From NCBI RefSeq assembly GCF_014858725.1, contig NZ_AQGV01000013.1, positions 248,001-312,000 of the forward strand: 64,000 nt of DNA, given 5' to 3'. A program made the translations under genes and the position numbers. Below, one piece after another: positions 47,892-57,659 of this stretch (positions are counted from its first letter, which is position 1; every line of letters begins with the position of its first letter). The notes under the pieces are model-generated. The model worked only from the letters and a program-made list of their open reading frames with translations, had not been told where the DNA came from and searched no databases. The stretch comes from Pseudoalteromonas aurantia 208 (GTDB lineage: Bacteria; Pseudomonadota; Gammaproteobacteria; Enterobacterales; Alteromonadaceae).

Positions 47892-48404
47892 TTACGCTCT
47901 ATCAATCATAGACAATAAAATGGCAGCGTTAATAGCATGACCTACCATATTATCTGGAGGCATAACAACTGGCAGCTCTGGTGCCACAATTGAGCCAGTG
48001 CCAGACCAAAATACCGCATAGCCAAGCCAGCCTATATCAACATCTAACCCTATTCGCTCTGCTAATTGCTGCGATCTTATACGCAAAGTTTCATTTGGAG
48101 ATTGTAGCCAACTTTCTACACACGTGAGTAATTTCTCATGATCGCGCGTTAATTCCCCCTTTTGTTTGAGTACCCGTACGCCCCAACGAATTGCCACCAT
48201 CACGGGTAAACCATGTGCAATCAACTGAATTGCATCTCTCTCTAGGTCTTTTTCACACAATACGGCAACAGCATGCTCTGGGGACCAATCCAGATCTAAT
48301 ACCGCGAGTGCTTCTTTAGATGCTTGATACTTTGATAAAACCTGAGCGATAGAACGTTGCTTTAACTCATTGACTATATGTACGTCGATAATCTCCAAAA
48401 TCAC
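47892..48404 (-). CDS. DUF6931-type T6SS-associated protein, possible effector adaptor
   Basis: A protein of about 170 residues, mainly alpha-helical, with a C-terminal GYAVFWSGTGSIVAPELPVV and DNMVGHAINAAILLS. This pattern fits DUF6931, a family I associate with T6SS loci; no function is established. It starts immediately after vgrG and precedes the WH2-repeat gene, the position where T6SS adaptors/chaperones usually sit. The start is uncertain: a GTG at 48404 preceded by AAAGGTGGG, or a TTG at 48398. A longer frame from 48461 would lie inside the end of vgrG. Confidence 0.6.
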   Translation of the reverse strand: MILEIIDVHIVNELKQRSIAQVLSKYQASKEALAVLDLDWSPEHAVAVLCEKDLERDAIQLIAHGLPVMVAIRWGVRVLKQKGELTRDHEKLLTCVESWLQSPNETLRIRSQQLAERIGLDVDIGWLGYAVFWSGTGSIVAPELPVVMPPDNMVGHAINAAILLSMIDRA

Positions 48405-48411
48405 CCCACCT

Positions 48412-50424
48412 TTAATTAATCTTAACCAATGCACCTGTGATTTCAGCCATTGCTGCACCACTCAATTTGGCCATTGCCGTTGAAGTTACTTGCGCTCCAG
48501 CGGTACCTTCAAGTTTTGCGATTGCGGTTGACTTAACATTCGCGCCCGCCGTACCTTCCAAGTTAGCTTGTGCCGTTGCTTTGATATCAATATTTGCATT
48601 TGCACTCATTTTGGTCGATGCGCTACTTGAAGTCGTTAAATTCAAGGCTGATATTTTAGTATCTTGGCTCGATTTAAGCTCAATGTTACTTCCTTCGATT
48701 TTAATACCTGAGCTGCTAATGGTTATTTTATTACTGCCCACTTTAAGCTCAATTTGTGAATCCCCTTCCAAGGAAATTTTATCCGCCTTTAACCCATAGT
48801 TTTTTGTCACTGTCACTGTTTGTGATTCTTCTATCGTAGTAGTTTGTGACTTTTTCACTGTTAGTGCATCTTCGGCATTAATTAACGTCGTAGCATTATT
48901 TGTCACCGTTAGATCAAAATCTTTTCCTGAGCTAATAGAGAGCTTTTCCTCACCTTTTTTATCATCGAAGCAAATTTCATGGCCCGTATCTTCTGCTAAC
49001 CCTGTTTTAATACAGGATTGCGTTGCATCTTTTTGTGGGTAAGGTGGTTGCGTGCCGCCGTTATACACGCTCCCTACTACAATGGGCTGATCTATATCGC
49101 CATTGATAAAATCAACTAAGACTTCGTCACCTATCCGAGGGATAAACTGCATACCCGCTTTAGCGCCTGCTGTTTGCTGCATCACTCTGAGATAACAACT
49201 TGTCGATTTGCTATCACTCACATCCCACATAAAGTGCACTTTAATACGTCCATCTTTATCCTGATTAATTTCCCCTTTACTGTCAAAGGAACCTGCATCA
49301 GTTACCACCAACGCACTGGTTATTCCGCGTACGACAGGTTTAATAGGGAATTCAGGAGTCAGCGCCAACTTACTGTTTCTACATATAACATGGCATACAT
49401 AGCTGGTATCAACCTGTGTTTGAGTGACATCAATATGGTGCTCCACTGCCAAAGTATTATATTGCCCTTGCTGCTGAGTATTTATATGATTCTCAACCGA
49501 CAGAGTGTTCCCAACTATCACGACATTGGCATCTGTGATTATTTTTATATTACTGGCTTGTGCTTCTTGGGCATTATTAAGTACAGTGGCTAAAGCACTC
49601 ACATCGGTAAAATCTCCGGCGTCACTATTAAGCGCATAGTGTTCAAAGCTTTTATTCGTTACCGTGGTAATACCACTATTAGATTGCTGAGCCACCGCAC
49701 TTTCTGATTTCGCTTTGTCATAGTTATAACCTGATAACGACAGTGATTTTTTCGCTAAGCGCTGCTGAGGTTCAAAACTTTGTATTAATAAGTTTTTAGC
49801 TGATTTAACTAATGCATGATCAAATTTTGCCAATTTATTGTCATCTAGAGGCGAAGACGCCAGTTGCACCTCTAAGGTGTGCTTTGCATCGCTTTGCGAA
49901 AAGAAAAAAATCACCCCAGCTTCGGCCATCAATCGCGTCACGAATTCGAGATCTGTTTCATCATATTGAGTGCAATATTCTTTTTTCCCCGTCGGCATCG
50001 AGCCAAATTTATATAAACCTTTGAAGCCTGCATTGTCGAAAATATCAGACAAAATATCTTTGAGGGATTGCGCTTGATAAATACGATAGGTACGGCTAAA
50101 TCTTAATAACCATAGCCATGACTCTAGCTTGAGGTTAAATGCACGAATATTCTCAGCATTTGCTTCTTGCTCCTCAACCTCAACAACATATGCGTGGTAA
50201 TCTAGTAATTTATTAGGCCTTCCAGCAACATCTTGATACCAACTCACCGACATTGTTTCGCCCAAAGCACTCGAGACATCATCACCATCACTTACCAAAT
50301 CGATATCAATTGATACGCCTTTGCATAAGGTGTCAGACACCTTGCAACGGTTGAGTCGATATTCTTTACCTTGTGCAGTCGTCGCAATCAAGTAGCTGGT
50401 TTCACCCGCAATATAGGTTTCCAT
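48412..50424 (-). CDS. vgrG: T6SS spike protein VgrG (TssI)
   Basis: VgrG is the trimeric spike at the tip of the T6SS tube. The 670-residue product has a gp27/gp44-like N-terminal domain (YRIYQAQSLKDILSDIFDNA; YCTQYDETDLEFVTRLMAEA), the OB-fold IPRIGDEVLVDFINGDID with VVGSVYNGGTQPPYP, and a C-terminal beta-helix (TKISALNLTTSSSAS). It ends in imperfect repeats of about 17 residues rich in Ala, Lys and Thr (AKLEGTAGAQVTSTA). No enzymatic C-terminal domain is fused. It is followed by cargo genes and preceded 17 bases upstream by tssM. Confidence 0.97.
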   Translation of the reverse strand: METYIAGETSYLIATTAQGKEYRLNRCKVSDTLCKGVSIDIDLVSDGDDVSSALGETMSVSWYQDVAGRPNKLLDYHAYVVEVEEQEANAENIRAFNLKLESWLWLLRFSRTYRIYQAQSLKDILSDIFDNAGFKGLYKFGSMPTGKKEYCTQYDETDLEFVTRLMAEAGVIFFFSQSDAKHTLEVQLASSPLDDNKLAKFDHALVKSAKNLLIQSFEPQQRLAKKSLSLSGYNYDKAKSESAVAQQSNSGITTVTNKSFEHYALNSDAGDFTDVSALATVLNNAQEAQASNIKIITDANVVIVGNTLSVENHINTQQQGQYNTLAVEHHIDVTQTQVDTSYVCHVICRNSKLALTPEFPIKPVVRGITSALVVTDAGSFDSKGEINQDKDGRIKVHFMWDVSDSKSTSCYLRVMQQTAGAKAGMQFIPRIGDEVLVDFINGDIDQPIVVGSVYNGGTQPPYPQKDATQSCIKTGLAEDTGHEICFDDKKGEEKLSISSGKDFDLTVTNNATTLINAEDALTVKKSQTTTIEESQTVTVTKNYGLKADKISLEGDSQIELKVGSNKITISSSGIKIEGSNIELKSSQDTKISALNLTTSSSASTKMSANANIDIKATAQANLEGTAGANVKSTAIAKLEGTAGAQVTSTAMAKLSGAAMAEITGALVKIN

Positions 50425-50441
50425 AAGTGTGCTCCAGCGTC

Positions 50442-53400
50442 TTATTTCAGTGGCTGCGAAAAATGCAGCGGCACCGTCAATTGTGAATAAAATAGTGGAT
50501 TAAGTAAGCTTTGTATGCTGTCGACACCACGGATAGTGACGGTGGCCCCAGCTTCTTTTTGATATGCAAACATCAACGTGTCTTTATTTGATGCGACTTG
50601 ATTTTCACTCACTAAACGTAATAACCCCCAAACACCGCGATACTCTTTTATTTGCGGCTGGTTATTTAAATCAAGCAAAGTTACCTGAATACGCTCTGTT
50701 GAAAAATCTTTTGGCCACATGCTAGAAGTTGCAACCAATGGACCATGGGTATATAGCATGTTTGTATCGCCAGAATTAAACGTAAACGAATTCAACTTTG
50801 GCGAAAGTGAGAGTGGTTGTAAAGTCACTTTCGCTTGCAATTGTTCACCTTGACCATATAGCTGGCGCTGCATCCGTTTAAATAATTTAAAAAAGGTCAC
50901 AACGTTATCATTGAGCGAAATCACTGTCTTACGGTTAAAAATAGCCATCCGATATTGTTCATCCACAGCCAAAAAACGCGATAAAACCTCAGACTCAAAC
51001 TTACTGACACTGCTGTCAGATGCAAAAAACAGTGCTAATGCATTTAAGCTTAAATCTTCCCCATTTGCTGCAAAAGGGTAATATGGGGCTATCGAGTCGT
51101 TATAAGGTTGTAACACCGAGTTTTGCCAGCGGCTTTGCAAATACGTTTGCACTTTCGTTCTAACATGCTGGGTTGTTTGCGCCACAGTTAAGTCAGCTAA
51201 ACCTTGCATCAAACGCTCTGAATAAGGCTTTAACCACAGCCCAGAAAATGCATCGAAGTTGCTGTTTTGTTGAATTTGATTAAAGTACGTTAACCCAGGA
51301 ATGACATCATCATCCGCTTGACTCATCCATTTTTTCAACGCAATCAATTGCTGTAAAAACACTTGGTATTCATCTCGCATGGTCGCTTGTTCGCCAATTA
51401 AAAGCTGGTATTGAGAAAATGACTGCTGAATTTTTTCGCTTATCTCATTATGCTCTCGCGACTGTGCAATTTCTAATTGCTTGTGCTTGTCTAGTTTTGC
51501 GCTTGCTATCTGTGCTAACTTGCCCGCTTTCGCCACCTTCACAGCCACTCTTGCAGGTGCTTGCTGTGTCACATCAACGACTGAGTTTTCCTTAGGTACG
51601 TCCACTTTGGGGATCAGTAAATAATTTCGTAACGTGCTATATAGCAGCATTAAAGGTGACTTTTCGTTTGCAGTTAATGCCGTCATCACATCTTCCAATG
51701 TGAGTGACTTTTTCAATTCAATACGTTGATAATACTGCCGCCAAAAGCGCGTGTAATCATTAATATAACTATACTTCAAATAATTCCCGATGCGTGTCAG
51801 CTCCCTTTCACTCGGTGGTACTTGAAATAATCCATGATTTTTTTCTACTAACCGCTGCATAAACACGGATTCAGGCAAAAATGACAATTTCTGCATAGCC
51901 TCCGGCGTATATAACGCAGGTACCAAAAAGCTCGATTGCTCACCCTGAATCTCAAATAAAATAGTATTTTTTAACTCATCTCCTAACAGGGCCTTACGTA
52001 TATCTATAAGCCGAGTAAACTCAGGAAGTTGTTTAACATACTTGTACATCAATTGATTGGTATCTTGCAGTGCCAATTGGCTATCCACAATCGCCAATAA
52101 CTCATCATTCGTATCAACACCTTGATAACCTAAGTCATAAAAATCATTGAGTAACGCTATAAAGTCACCTGTTTGTACTTCATCCATTACGCCACTTTCT
52201 AGCAGTGACATAGCAACGTAATTCAGTACAATTTGTTTATTTTCTCGTTTCGAAAAAGATAAATAAACATCTTTTACATTAATCACTTTGAGGTAATCTT
52301 CTAGTTCAAGATAAACAAATAGCTCCTCTTCCAAGTATTTTTTCAAACTCGGTTCAATCGCTAATAACAGCTGACTTTTATACAAGGTTTGATAATGTTC
52401 GGCACGCTCTATCGAAGTAAAAATACCTAATACATACCAAGGTTGGGAACTTTGTGCCTGATTGAATTTTACATAAGCCGTTCTCAACAAAGTAAGAGGC
52501 TCAATAATACTAGAGGGCTCATCTATATTAAATGCGGATTTATCAAGATTATCTTTATAATCACGATGTACTTGTCTAAATTCACTGTGAAGTACCTCGT
52601 TATATAAATAAGCTTGCCAGCCAACCCAACTGGCCAAAGTTAGTATGGCTGTGCCCACAAAAATCATCGCAGCTTGTTTAATACCATGTTTCCACATTTG
52701 CCAATGATTTGCGGGCGCCCCGTGAGATGAAGGCAATACATAGGCTGCAAATGTTTTTGTTAATTGCGCCTTAGGCTTTAAATTTGACTCTTGCACGACT
52801 GGCAGTAATGTTTGATTAATCTCAATAAGCGCATGAGCCGTCGCCAAATTGACACGTTGAGTCGCAGTCTCTGATTCAACCAAATGGAAACTTTCAAGCT
52901 GAAACGGCACCGCTAAACCATTAAAGTCTAATAACTCGTCAACAAAGCCTGAGACAGCTAATTTCAGGTATTGGAGTTGCATAGGTCCAAGCAGCTGCTT
53001 GCGTTTAAAATCTTCATCTAATTGCAGTGAAACTTGGTGCACATTACTGGTAAATAAACGTTTAAACAGCTCATCGTACGCCTGTGATAATTCGCCGCTT
53101 AGGTTTTGGTTATTACCCTTTAAGAAGAATGATAACTCACTTAAATCACGTTGTTCATGTAAAGATTCGGCAATACCATCTAACTTATTCACACCACACA
53201 AAAACAAGTGTAAAGGAATTTTATACCCGGTTAATAAATAAAGTGATTCTAACTGTGCTTTCACATCTGCGATATGTGCCTGCTTTGCCTTTTGAGCACG
53301 CTGAATTAAGCTAAATGCGTCATTCAGTAAGAGCATGCCATTCAGTGGCTGCTTCGCCCGTATATGCGTCAACCAAGATAAAAAATGTGCGCGTTCCGCT

Positions 53401-53816
53401 TTATGGCTCGATTTAACATGCCAAATTAATGCCCCCTGCACATGATAAACCGCAATATTCGACGGCATGTTAGCGAGCGTTACACGATTAAACTGCGCGA
53501 ATGTATCTGTAATACTCTCCTCTGATGCTGCAAGGTACCATGCGGTATCATAAATATTAGGACTGAGTTTTATTTTCTTTTCGATACGCCTATATAGCTG
53601 TGAATATTGTTTGAATCGACTACTACGGGTATATCGTCTCCCCACAAACGCACGCAAAGCGGGAAAAAAATAACTTGTTATACCTAACAGTATAATAAGT
53701 GCACTCACCCAATACATCATACTGCCATAGTTAAACCAACCATTGAGCCCCGCTAGCACAATACCAATAACAACTAACACACCTGCGAGAACTATTCGTA
53801 ACATGACTCGACTCAT
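50442..53816 (-). CDS. tssM: T6SS inner-membrane protein TssM (IcmF-like), lacking a Walker A motif
   Basis: TssM spans the inner membrane and periplasm and joins TssL and TssJ into the membrane complex. The 1124-residue product has two TMs near the N-terminus (~7-24, 33-52), a cytoplasmic region, a third TM (AAMIFVGTAILTLASWVGWQ) and a large periplasmic part. The segment where TssM normally has its P-loop reads AWYLAASEESITDTFAQF (~92-109), so the GxxxxGKT motif is missing. The C-terminal beta domain is typical. It overlaps tssL by 4 bases. Confidence 0.92.
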   Translation of the reverse strand: MSRVMLRIVLAGVLVVIGIVLAGLNGWFNYGSMMYWVSALIILLGITSYFFPALRAFVGRRYTRSSRFKQYSQLYRRIEKKIKLSPNIYDTAWYLAASEESITDTFAQFNRVTLANMPSNIAVYHVQGALIWHVKSSHKAERAHFLSWLTHIRAKQPLNGMLLLNDAFSLIQRAQKAKQAHIADVKAQLESLYLLTGYKIPLHLFLCGVNKLDGIAESLHEQRDLSELSFFLKGNNQNLSGELSQAYDELFKRLFTSNVHQVSLQLDEDFKRKQLLGPMQLQYLKLAVSGFVDELLDFNGLAVPFQLESFHLVESETATQRVNLATAHALIEINQTLLPVVQESNLKPKAQLTKTFAAYVLPSSHGAPANHWQMWKHGIKQAAMIFVGTAILTLASWVGWQAYLYNEVLHSEFRQVHRDYKDNLDKSAFNIDEPSSIIEPLTLLRTAYVKFNQAQSSQPWYVLGIFTSIERAEHYQTLYKSQLLLAIEPSLKKYLEEELFVYLELEDYLKVINVKDVYLSFSKRENKQIVLNYVAMSLLESGVMDEVQTGDFIALLNDFYDLGYQGVDTNDELLAIVDSQLALQDTNQLMYKYVKQLPEFTRLIDIRKALLGDELKNTILFEIQGEQSSFLVPALYTPEAMQKLSFLPESVFMQRLVEKNHGLFQVPPSERELTRIGNYLKYSYINDYTRFWRQYYQRIELKKSLTLEDVMTALTANEKSPLMLLYSTLRNYLLIPKVDVPKENSVVDVTQQAPARVAVKVAKAGKLAQIASAKLDKHKQLEIAQSREHNEISEKIQQSFSQYQLLIGEQATMRDEYQVFLQQLIALKKWMSQADDDVIPGLTYFNQIQQNSNFDAFSGLWLKPYSERLMQGLADLTVAQTTQHVRTKVQTYLQSRWQNSVLQPYNDSIAPYYPFAANGEDLSLNALALFFASDSSVSKFESEVLSRFLAVDEQYRMAIFNRKTVISLNDNVVTFFKLFKRMQRQLYGQGEQLQAKVTLQPLSLSPKLNSFTFNSGDTNMLYTHGPLVATSSMWPKDFSTERIQVTLLDLNNQPQIKEYRGVWGLLRLVSENQVASNKDTLMFAYQKEAGATVTIRGVDSIQSLLNPLFYSQLTVPLHFSQPLK

Positions 53817-55024
53817 TGATATTTCTTAATATAAGGAATGATTTTGCAAAACTCAGTAAAGTAATCACTTACTGTTTTTGCCTGTGCGAAACCGCTTGTA
53901 ATAACACCGACAAGTTGGCGTTCCTGCTGCTCAATGATCTGTAAAGGATACTGTGAGTTTGCGCATGTTTTTTGTAAATTCTCTGCACGCTGGCGGTTCT
54001 TAAACGCCCCAATCTGCACCAAATATCTAACTGTTTGTACAGCGGATGCTGTGTCTATGGGCGCTTCATTGAACTCCGCCGTTGCAAGCTCAAGAGGGTC
54101 ACTTTTAAGTGCTTTTGATGGCCCAAGAGCTGAAGTGGTGACTTCGTTATTTACTGTTGCCACAGCGCCTATTGCTGATTGCTCATATTTCGCCTGTTCA
54201 AAAAACTGGGTATTCTCCATAAACATCTTCGGTGGCTGTAACTTTTTCAGATGTTGATAAGTATCATCAGCCATTACTTGATACTCTAAATTTTGCTGTT
54301 GGTACATTTCACCTAAATAATGATTGTAACTAAATAAACTTGTTAACAATATCAGCAGCATGGTTAGCCAAAAATAAAGTGGCTTAACCCCTTTAAACAA
54401 ACCAAACCGCCTACGAAACACCCTGACTTTACGCGGTTGTTCGTCAGCATAAATCTTAAATGCACCGAGTTCAGATAATGCGTAATTTATCTCTGCGATA
54501 ATTTGTTTTAACTGAGCACCATGGTGGTTGTGATACTTCCCTTTAAACCCCAGTTGTAAAATAACGTAACACACTTTCAGAAGTGCTAAATGCTTTTTAG
54601 GAAAGCCCATCAATTGCTTAATAAGATTAAAGAATGTCTCGCCGCTATTGCGAACTCCAAACAACTGGCTTACCAACGTTTTATTTTGCCATTGCGTGGT
54701 ATCGAGTGTACTTTCATAGCTGACACGTTCATCAAAGTAGGCCGCCCAAATAAAGCACAGCTTATCAAGTAATGCAGGCGAAACCTCCAACTCGTGTCCA
54801 CGTTGTTTTATATTTTTTAACTCTAGTACTAAGTGCGCTCGATAATTATCAAGTGACACGGGATCATCAAGTGACTTGATCGCATCAATCATTGGCATCA
54901 AAGGTAGGCTCAAGCGCATTAGCTCCTCACCTTGCCACGAAAATTCGCTCAACAAGTCTTTAAGTGCGGTATTTCTCTCATCAACGAGAGAGAATTGATT
55001 GACGGTATAACTGGCTGTATTCAT
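53813..55024 (-). CDS. tssL: T6SS inner-membrane protein TssL with a C-terminal SPOR domain
   Basis: TssL (DotU/IcmH-like) is part of the T6SS membrane complex. Residues ~10-200 are the cytoplasmic helical domain (SPALLDKLCFIWAAYFDERV is the family signature region), followed by one TM (YFWLTMLLILLTSLFS, ~217-232). The periplasmic tail ends in a SPOR-like domain (~332-403: VRYLVQIGAFKNRQRAENLQ). SPOR domains bind denuded peptidoglycan, so this tail may anchor the complex to the cell wall in place of an OmpA-like domain. It begins 1 base after tssK ends. Confidence 0.93.
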   Translation of the reverse strand: MNTASYTVNQFSLVDERNTALKDLLSEFSWQGEELMRLSLPLMPMIDAIKSLDDPVSLDNYRAHLVLELKNIKQRGHELEVSPALLDKLCFIWAAYFDERVSYESTLDTTQWQNKTLVSQLFGVRNSGETFFNLIKQLMGFPKKHLALLKVCYVILQLGFKGKYHNHHGAQLKQIIAEINYALSELGAFKIYADEQPRKVRVFRRRFGLFKGVKPLYFWLTMLLILLTSLFSYNHYLGEMYQQQNLEYQVMADDTYQHLKKLQPPKMFMENTQFFEQAKYEQSAIGAVATVNNEVTTSALGPSKALKSDPLELATAEFNEAPIDTASAVQTVRYLVQIGAFKNRQRAENLQKTCANSQYPLQIIEQQERQLVGVITSGFAQAKTVSDYFTEFCKIIPYIKKYQ

Positions 55025-55025
55025 A

Positions 55026-56348
55026 TTAATTGATCATAAATAGTTTAACGTCATCAACATGAATGCGCGCATCAATATGTAACGCTAACATTTCTTTATT
55101 TTCGATAATTTGCAGCCATAGTGCATCTTCCACATCAACCTCAAAATACGTGGCATCTGCTTGTTCTTTCAACTCTGCCGGAGGGAAGGGTAACGCTTTA
55201 ACCATGACGCCCTGAGTTGCATTTTTTATACAGTTAACAATGCTCTTATTCCCTGCCAGTTTAAATCCTGTTTTAAACACCTCTTTAGAGATATACCCTT
55301 GCGATGCAATCACCGCAATAACAATACGCTGAGATTGCAATACATCGGCCTGTTTCACTTTTGCCAGTAACATTCTACGACTATCAAATAACGATTTATC
55401 CCAAAAGTACTCAACCACGTTCTGTTGCTGAGTAATAGACAGTTTGTCTTTTATGCACGACAACACACCGTGAAACTGTTTGAAAAGGTTTTCAAATGTT
55501 AAAGGCGTCCAAGGTAAGCGCTGCTCATACTCCACACTCAATAGTGCCGCCTCAAATTGCTTTAACTCAAAGAAGAAACGTCCTAATTTATAATGCTGAG
55601 TCTTTTGAGTCGCTTCGAGCCAAGGCAGCCAATGATAAATAGTGCTGAGTAATTGCTGCTCCTTAAATAAAGCAGCATTGCTTTGCGTTTCTACAGCCGT
55701 ATTTAAGCGCAGTAACAATTGGTTTGCTTTGGCGTTCGCCAACGTTTCTAATTCTTTAACCCGTTCAAGTAAAATATCAGCAGCACCAATACTCAAACTA
55801 TCAGGAATAAATGAGCGGTCAATAATCACCGCACCATTACCATCTACTTCTAGTACTTTGCCAACCGCTAACTTGACAAAGCCATCCAAGTTATCTTGTT
55901 CCAGCTTTAACGTTGCGTTAAGCGAAGCCGTTTCAACTTCTATTTCTTCTTGTTCATTAGAAGTGAAATCATAGATTTTTGTGAAAGCTGTTTTATAACG
56001 TGAAGTGGTCGAATTATTTTCAAAGCTGTTATTGCCACCTAATAGCGCAGGGACCACAAGGTATACCATTTGATCAACGCTCCCTGGTGGGATACTCATT
56101 GCGATTTCTTTGGCTATTTTGAAATATTGACCATCAGGTAATATACCTTCACACGCACGTATAGAAAACTGCCCAAGCTGTAACAGTGATTCATTAATAC
56201 TGAGTTGTGTTAATCCACAATGGGGTGCAAACTCACTGGTTGTGAGTGCACTATAGCGCTGTGTGATCCCTTCGAGGTGGGCTTCCATTTGTTGAAAATG
56301 CTGAGGGTATAAAAATGCCCCTTCACGCCATACAATCTTGTTGCTCAA
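55026..56348 (-). CDS. tssK: T6SS baseplate protein TssK
   Basis: TssK is the trimeric adaptor that links the T6SS baseplate to the membrane complex. The 440-residue product starts SNKIVWREGAFLYPQHFQQM, the TssK signature, and keeps the C-terminal head region (DATYFEVDVEDALWLQIIEN). It lies 1 base after tssJ and 1 base before tssL. Confidence 0.96.
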   Translation of the reverse strand: MSNKIVWREGAFLYPQHFQQMEAHLEGITQRYSALTTSEFAPHCGLTQLSINESLLQLGQFSIRACEGILPDGQYFKIAKEIAMSIPPGSVDQMVYLVVPALLGGNNSFENNSTTSRYKTAFTKIYDFTSNEQEEIEVETASLNATLKLEQDNLDGFVKLAVGKVLEVDGNGAVIIDRSFIPDSLSIGAADILLERVKELETLANAKANQLLLRLNTAVETQSNAALFKEQQLLSTIYHWLPWLEATQKTQHYKLGRFFFELKQFEAALLSVEYEQRLPWTPLTFENLFKQFHGVLSCIKDKLSITQQQNVVEYFWDKSLFDSRRMLLAKVKQADVLQSQRIVIAVIASQGYISKEVFKTGFKLAGNKSIVNCIKNATQGVMVKALPFPPAELKEQADATYFEVDVEDALWLQIIENKEMLALHIDARIHVDDVKLFMIN

Positions 56349-56349
56349 A

Positions 56350-56859
56350 TTAAGCTCCCCAACTAAATAAGTTGTCTAACAGGCTTTTCTCTGGGATTTC
56401 ATTAAACTTGACACCCGTACCATTGATCCCAAGCCAGACTACCGTTTCTTCAGATACATCTTCAGGTAATTCAATCACTGCCTTAGTTGCCCCAGCTTGA
56501 TACTGGGTAAACTCAACCAGCACCGCTAAATACCTAACCCCAGGTAACAACTTCACCGTAATATCTTCACTGGTGTTTGGCATCACGGGATACAAACGCT
56601 TCTTCTCAATCAATTGTTCGGACAACACTTGTGTGTCGCCATTAAACAACGTAATAAAATTACTTTGTAAAAAGCGTTCTTTCTTGGCGAGTTGGTAAAT
56701 ACGTACCGCAACTGGATTTGCCGTATTATTCGCCCAATTAAGTTGTTCATTGGTTTCTAAGCGCAACTTAATCGGCAATGAATACCGTTGCAGCGCGTCG
56801 CCACTTGAACAACTTACAAGTAACAAGCATGAGAGTATTAATATTATTTTTGCATGCAT
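56350..56859 (-). CDS. tssJ: T6SS outer-membrane lipoprotein TssJ
   Basis: TssJ is a lipoprotein that binds TssM in the periplasm. The 169-residue protein has a signal with lipobox LLVSCSS, then a transthyretin-like beta fold: PVAVRIYQLAKKERFLQSNF and ITVKLLPGVRYLAVLVEF. Its start overlaps the end of the FHA gene by 16 bases. Confidence 0.93.
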   Translation of the reverse strand: MHAKIILILSCLLLVSCSSGDALQRYSLPIKLRLETNEQLNWANNTANPVAVRIYQLAKKERFLQSNFITLFNGDTQVLSEQLIEKKRLYPVMPNTSEDITVKLLPGVRYLAVLVEFTQYQAGATKAVIELPEDVSEETVVWLGINGTGVKFNEIPEKSLLDNLFSWGA

Positions 56860-57659
56860 TCAATTAATAACGCTTTAAACTGACGTTTAAAATGCCCTTC
56901 TTTAATTTTTCTTTGATAATAACTTTTATAAGCATTCCAATGTTTTGAACTTAACATTGAAGGCGGCCCAACCATTTCGTCAATTAATTGTGGGTCAAAC
57001 TCTTTCACAAACTCATCAACCACATCATCCATCATCATGAGCAATTGTTTTTGCTGTTGCCATGGGTTTTGCGTCACTGCAATAAGTTGATCTAACTTCT
57101 GTTCAATAACACGCTGACTACTGTCTTTGCTTACTGGCAAGTCTATGCTTTCTGAGCGTGGCAGTTCCGAGAAATCGTCGTTGACACTTTTATCACGTGT
57201 GAAAGCTTGGTCTAATTCATTTTCTAAATCGGCAAAAATATTGCTCGCATCAAACTCAATGTCATCAACGCTTTCAAATAAATGTGCTTGTGCATCATTT
57301 TGCGTGACTTCACCTTGGTCATGCGTTATTTCATTGTCATTCGAAAATAGCAATGTATATCCATTGAATGTAATCACATCACCATCAGATAATAGCGCCG
57401 ATGAATTAGCAAGCTGAGCACGGCCGTTCATTTTCACCCCTTCAATTAAAGCGATGAGTTTGTACTGCGCTGAGTCCTTGTCCACTAAGACCCTAATCAA
57501 CTGCTCACTCTCATCCTCACTGGCATCGATAGCCGGCAAAATAAGATCGCATTCAATTGAGCTGCCCAATACCACTCCTTGCTCAGATATCGTTGCCATA
57601 CGTGACAGAAGACGGATATCGTCAGGGCACTCTGTTACTTGTAAAATCGCCGTATTCAT
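56844..57659 (-). CDS. T6SS-associated FHA-domain protein (Fha/TagH type)
   Basis: The 271-residue protein has an N-terminal FHA-like domain (~15-110: GVVLGSSIECDLILPAIDAS and LSDGDVITFNGYTLLFS). The usual Arg of GR and the Ser-Arg-His core are not seen, so phosphothreonine binding may be lost. An acidic linker follows. The C-terminal region (FVKEFDPQLIDEMVGP and WNAYKSYYQRKIKEGHF) is the domain of TagH-like proteins. Fha proteins regulate T6SS assembly. No Ser/Thr kinase is visible in the window. It is 1 base after the periplasmic binding protein gene. Confidence 0.85.
   Translation of the reverse strand: MNTAILQVTECPDDIRLLSRMATISEQGVVLGSSIECDLILPAIDASEDESEQLIRVLVDKDSAQYKLIALIEGVKMNGRAQLANSSALLSDGDVITFNGYTLLFSNDNEITHDQGEVTQNDAQAHLFESVDDIEFDASNIFADLENELDQAFTRDKSVNDDFSELPRSESIDLPVSKDSSQRVIEQKLDQLIAVTQNPWQQQKQLLMMMDDVVDEFVKEFDPQLIDEMVGPPSMLSSKHWNAYKSYYQRKIKEGHFKRQFKALLIECMQK

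Noticed and set aside
48412..48640. Repeats at the end of vgrG that might be a tandem-repeat effector domain
   Set aside because: They are imperfect Ala/Lys/Thr beta-helix repeats usual at VgrG C-termini, with no enzyme motif.
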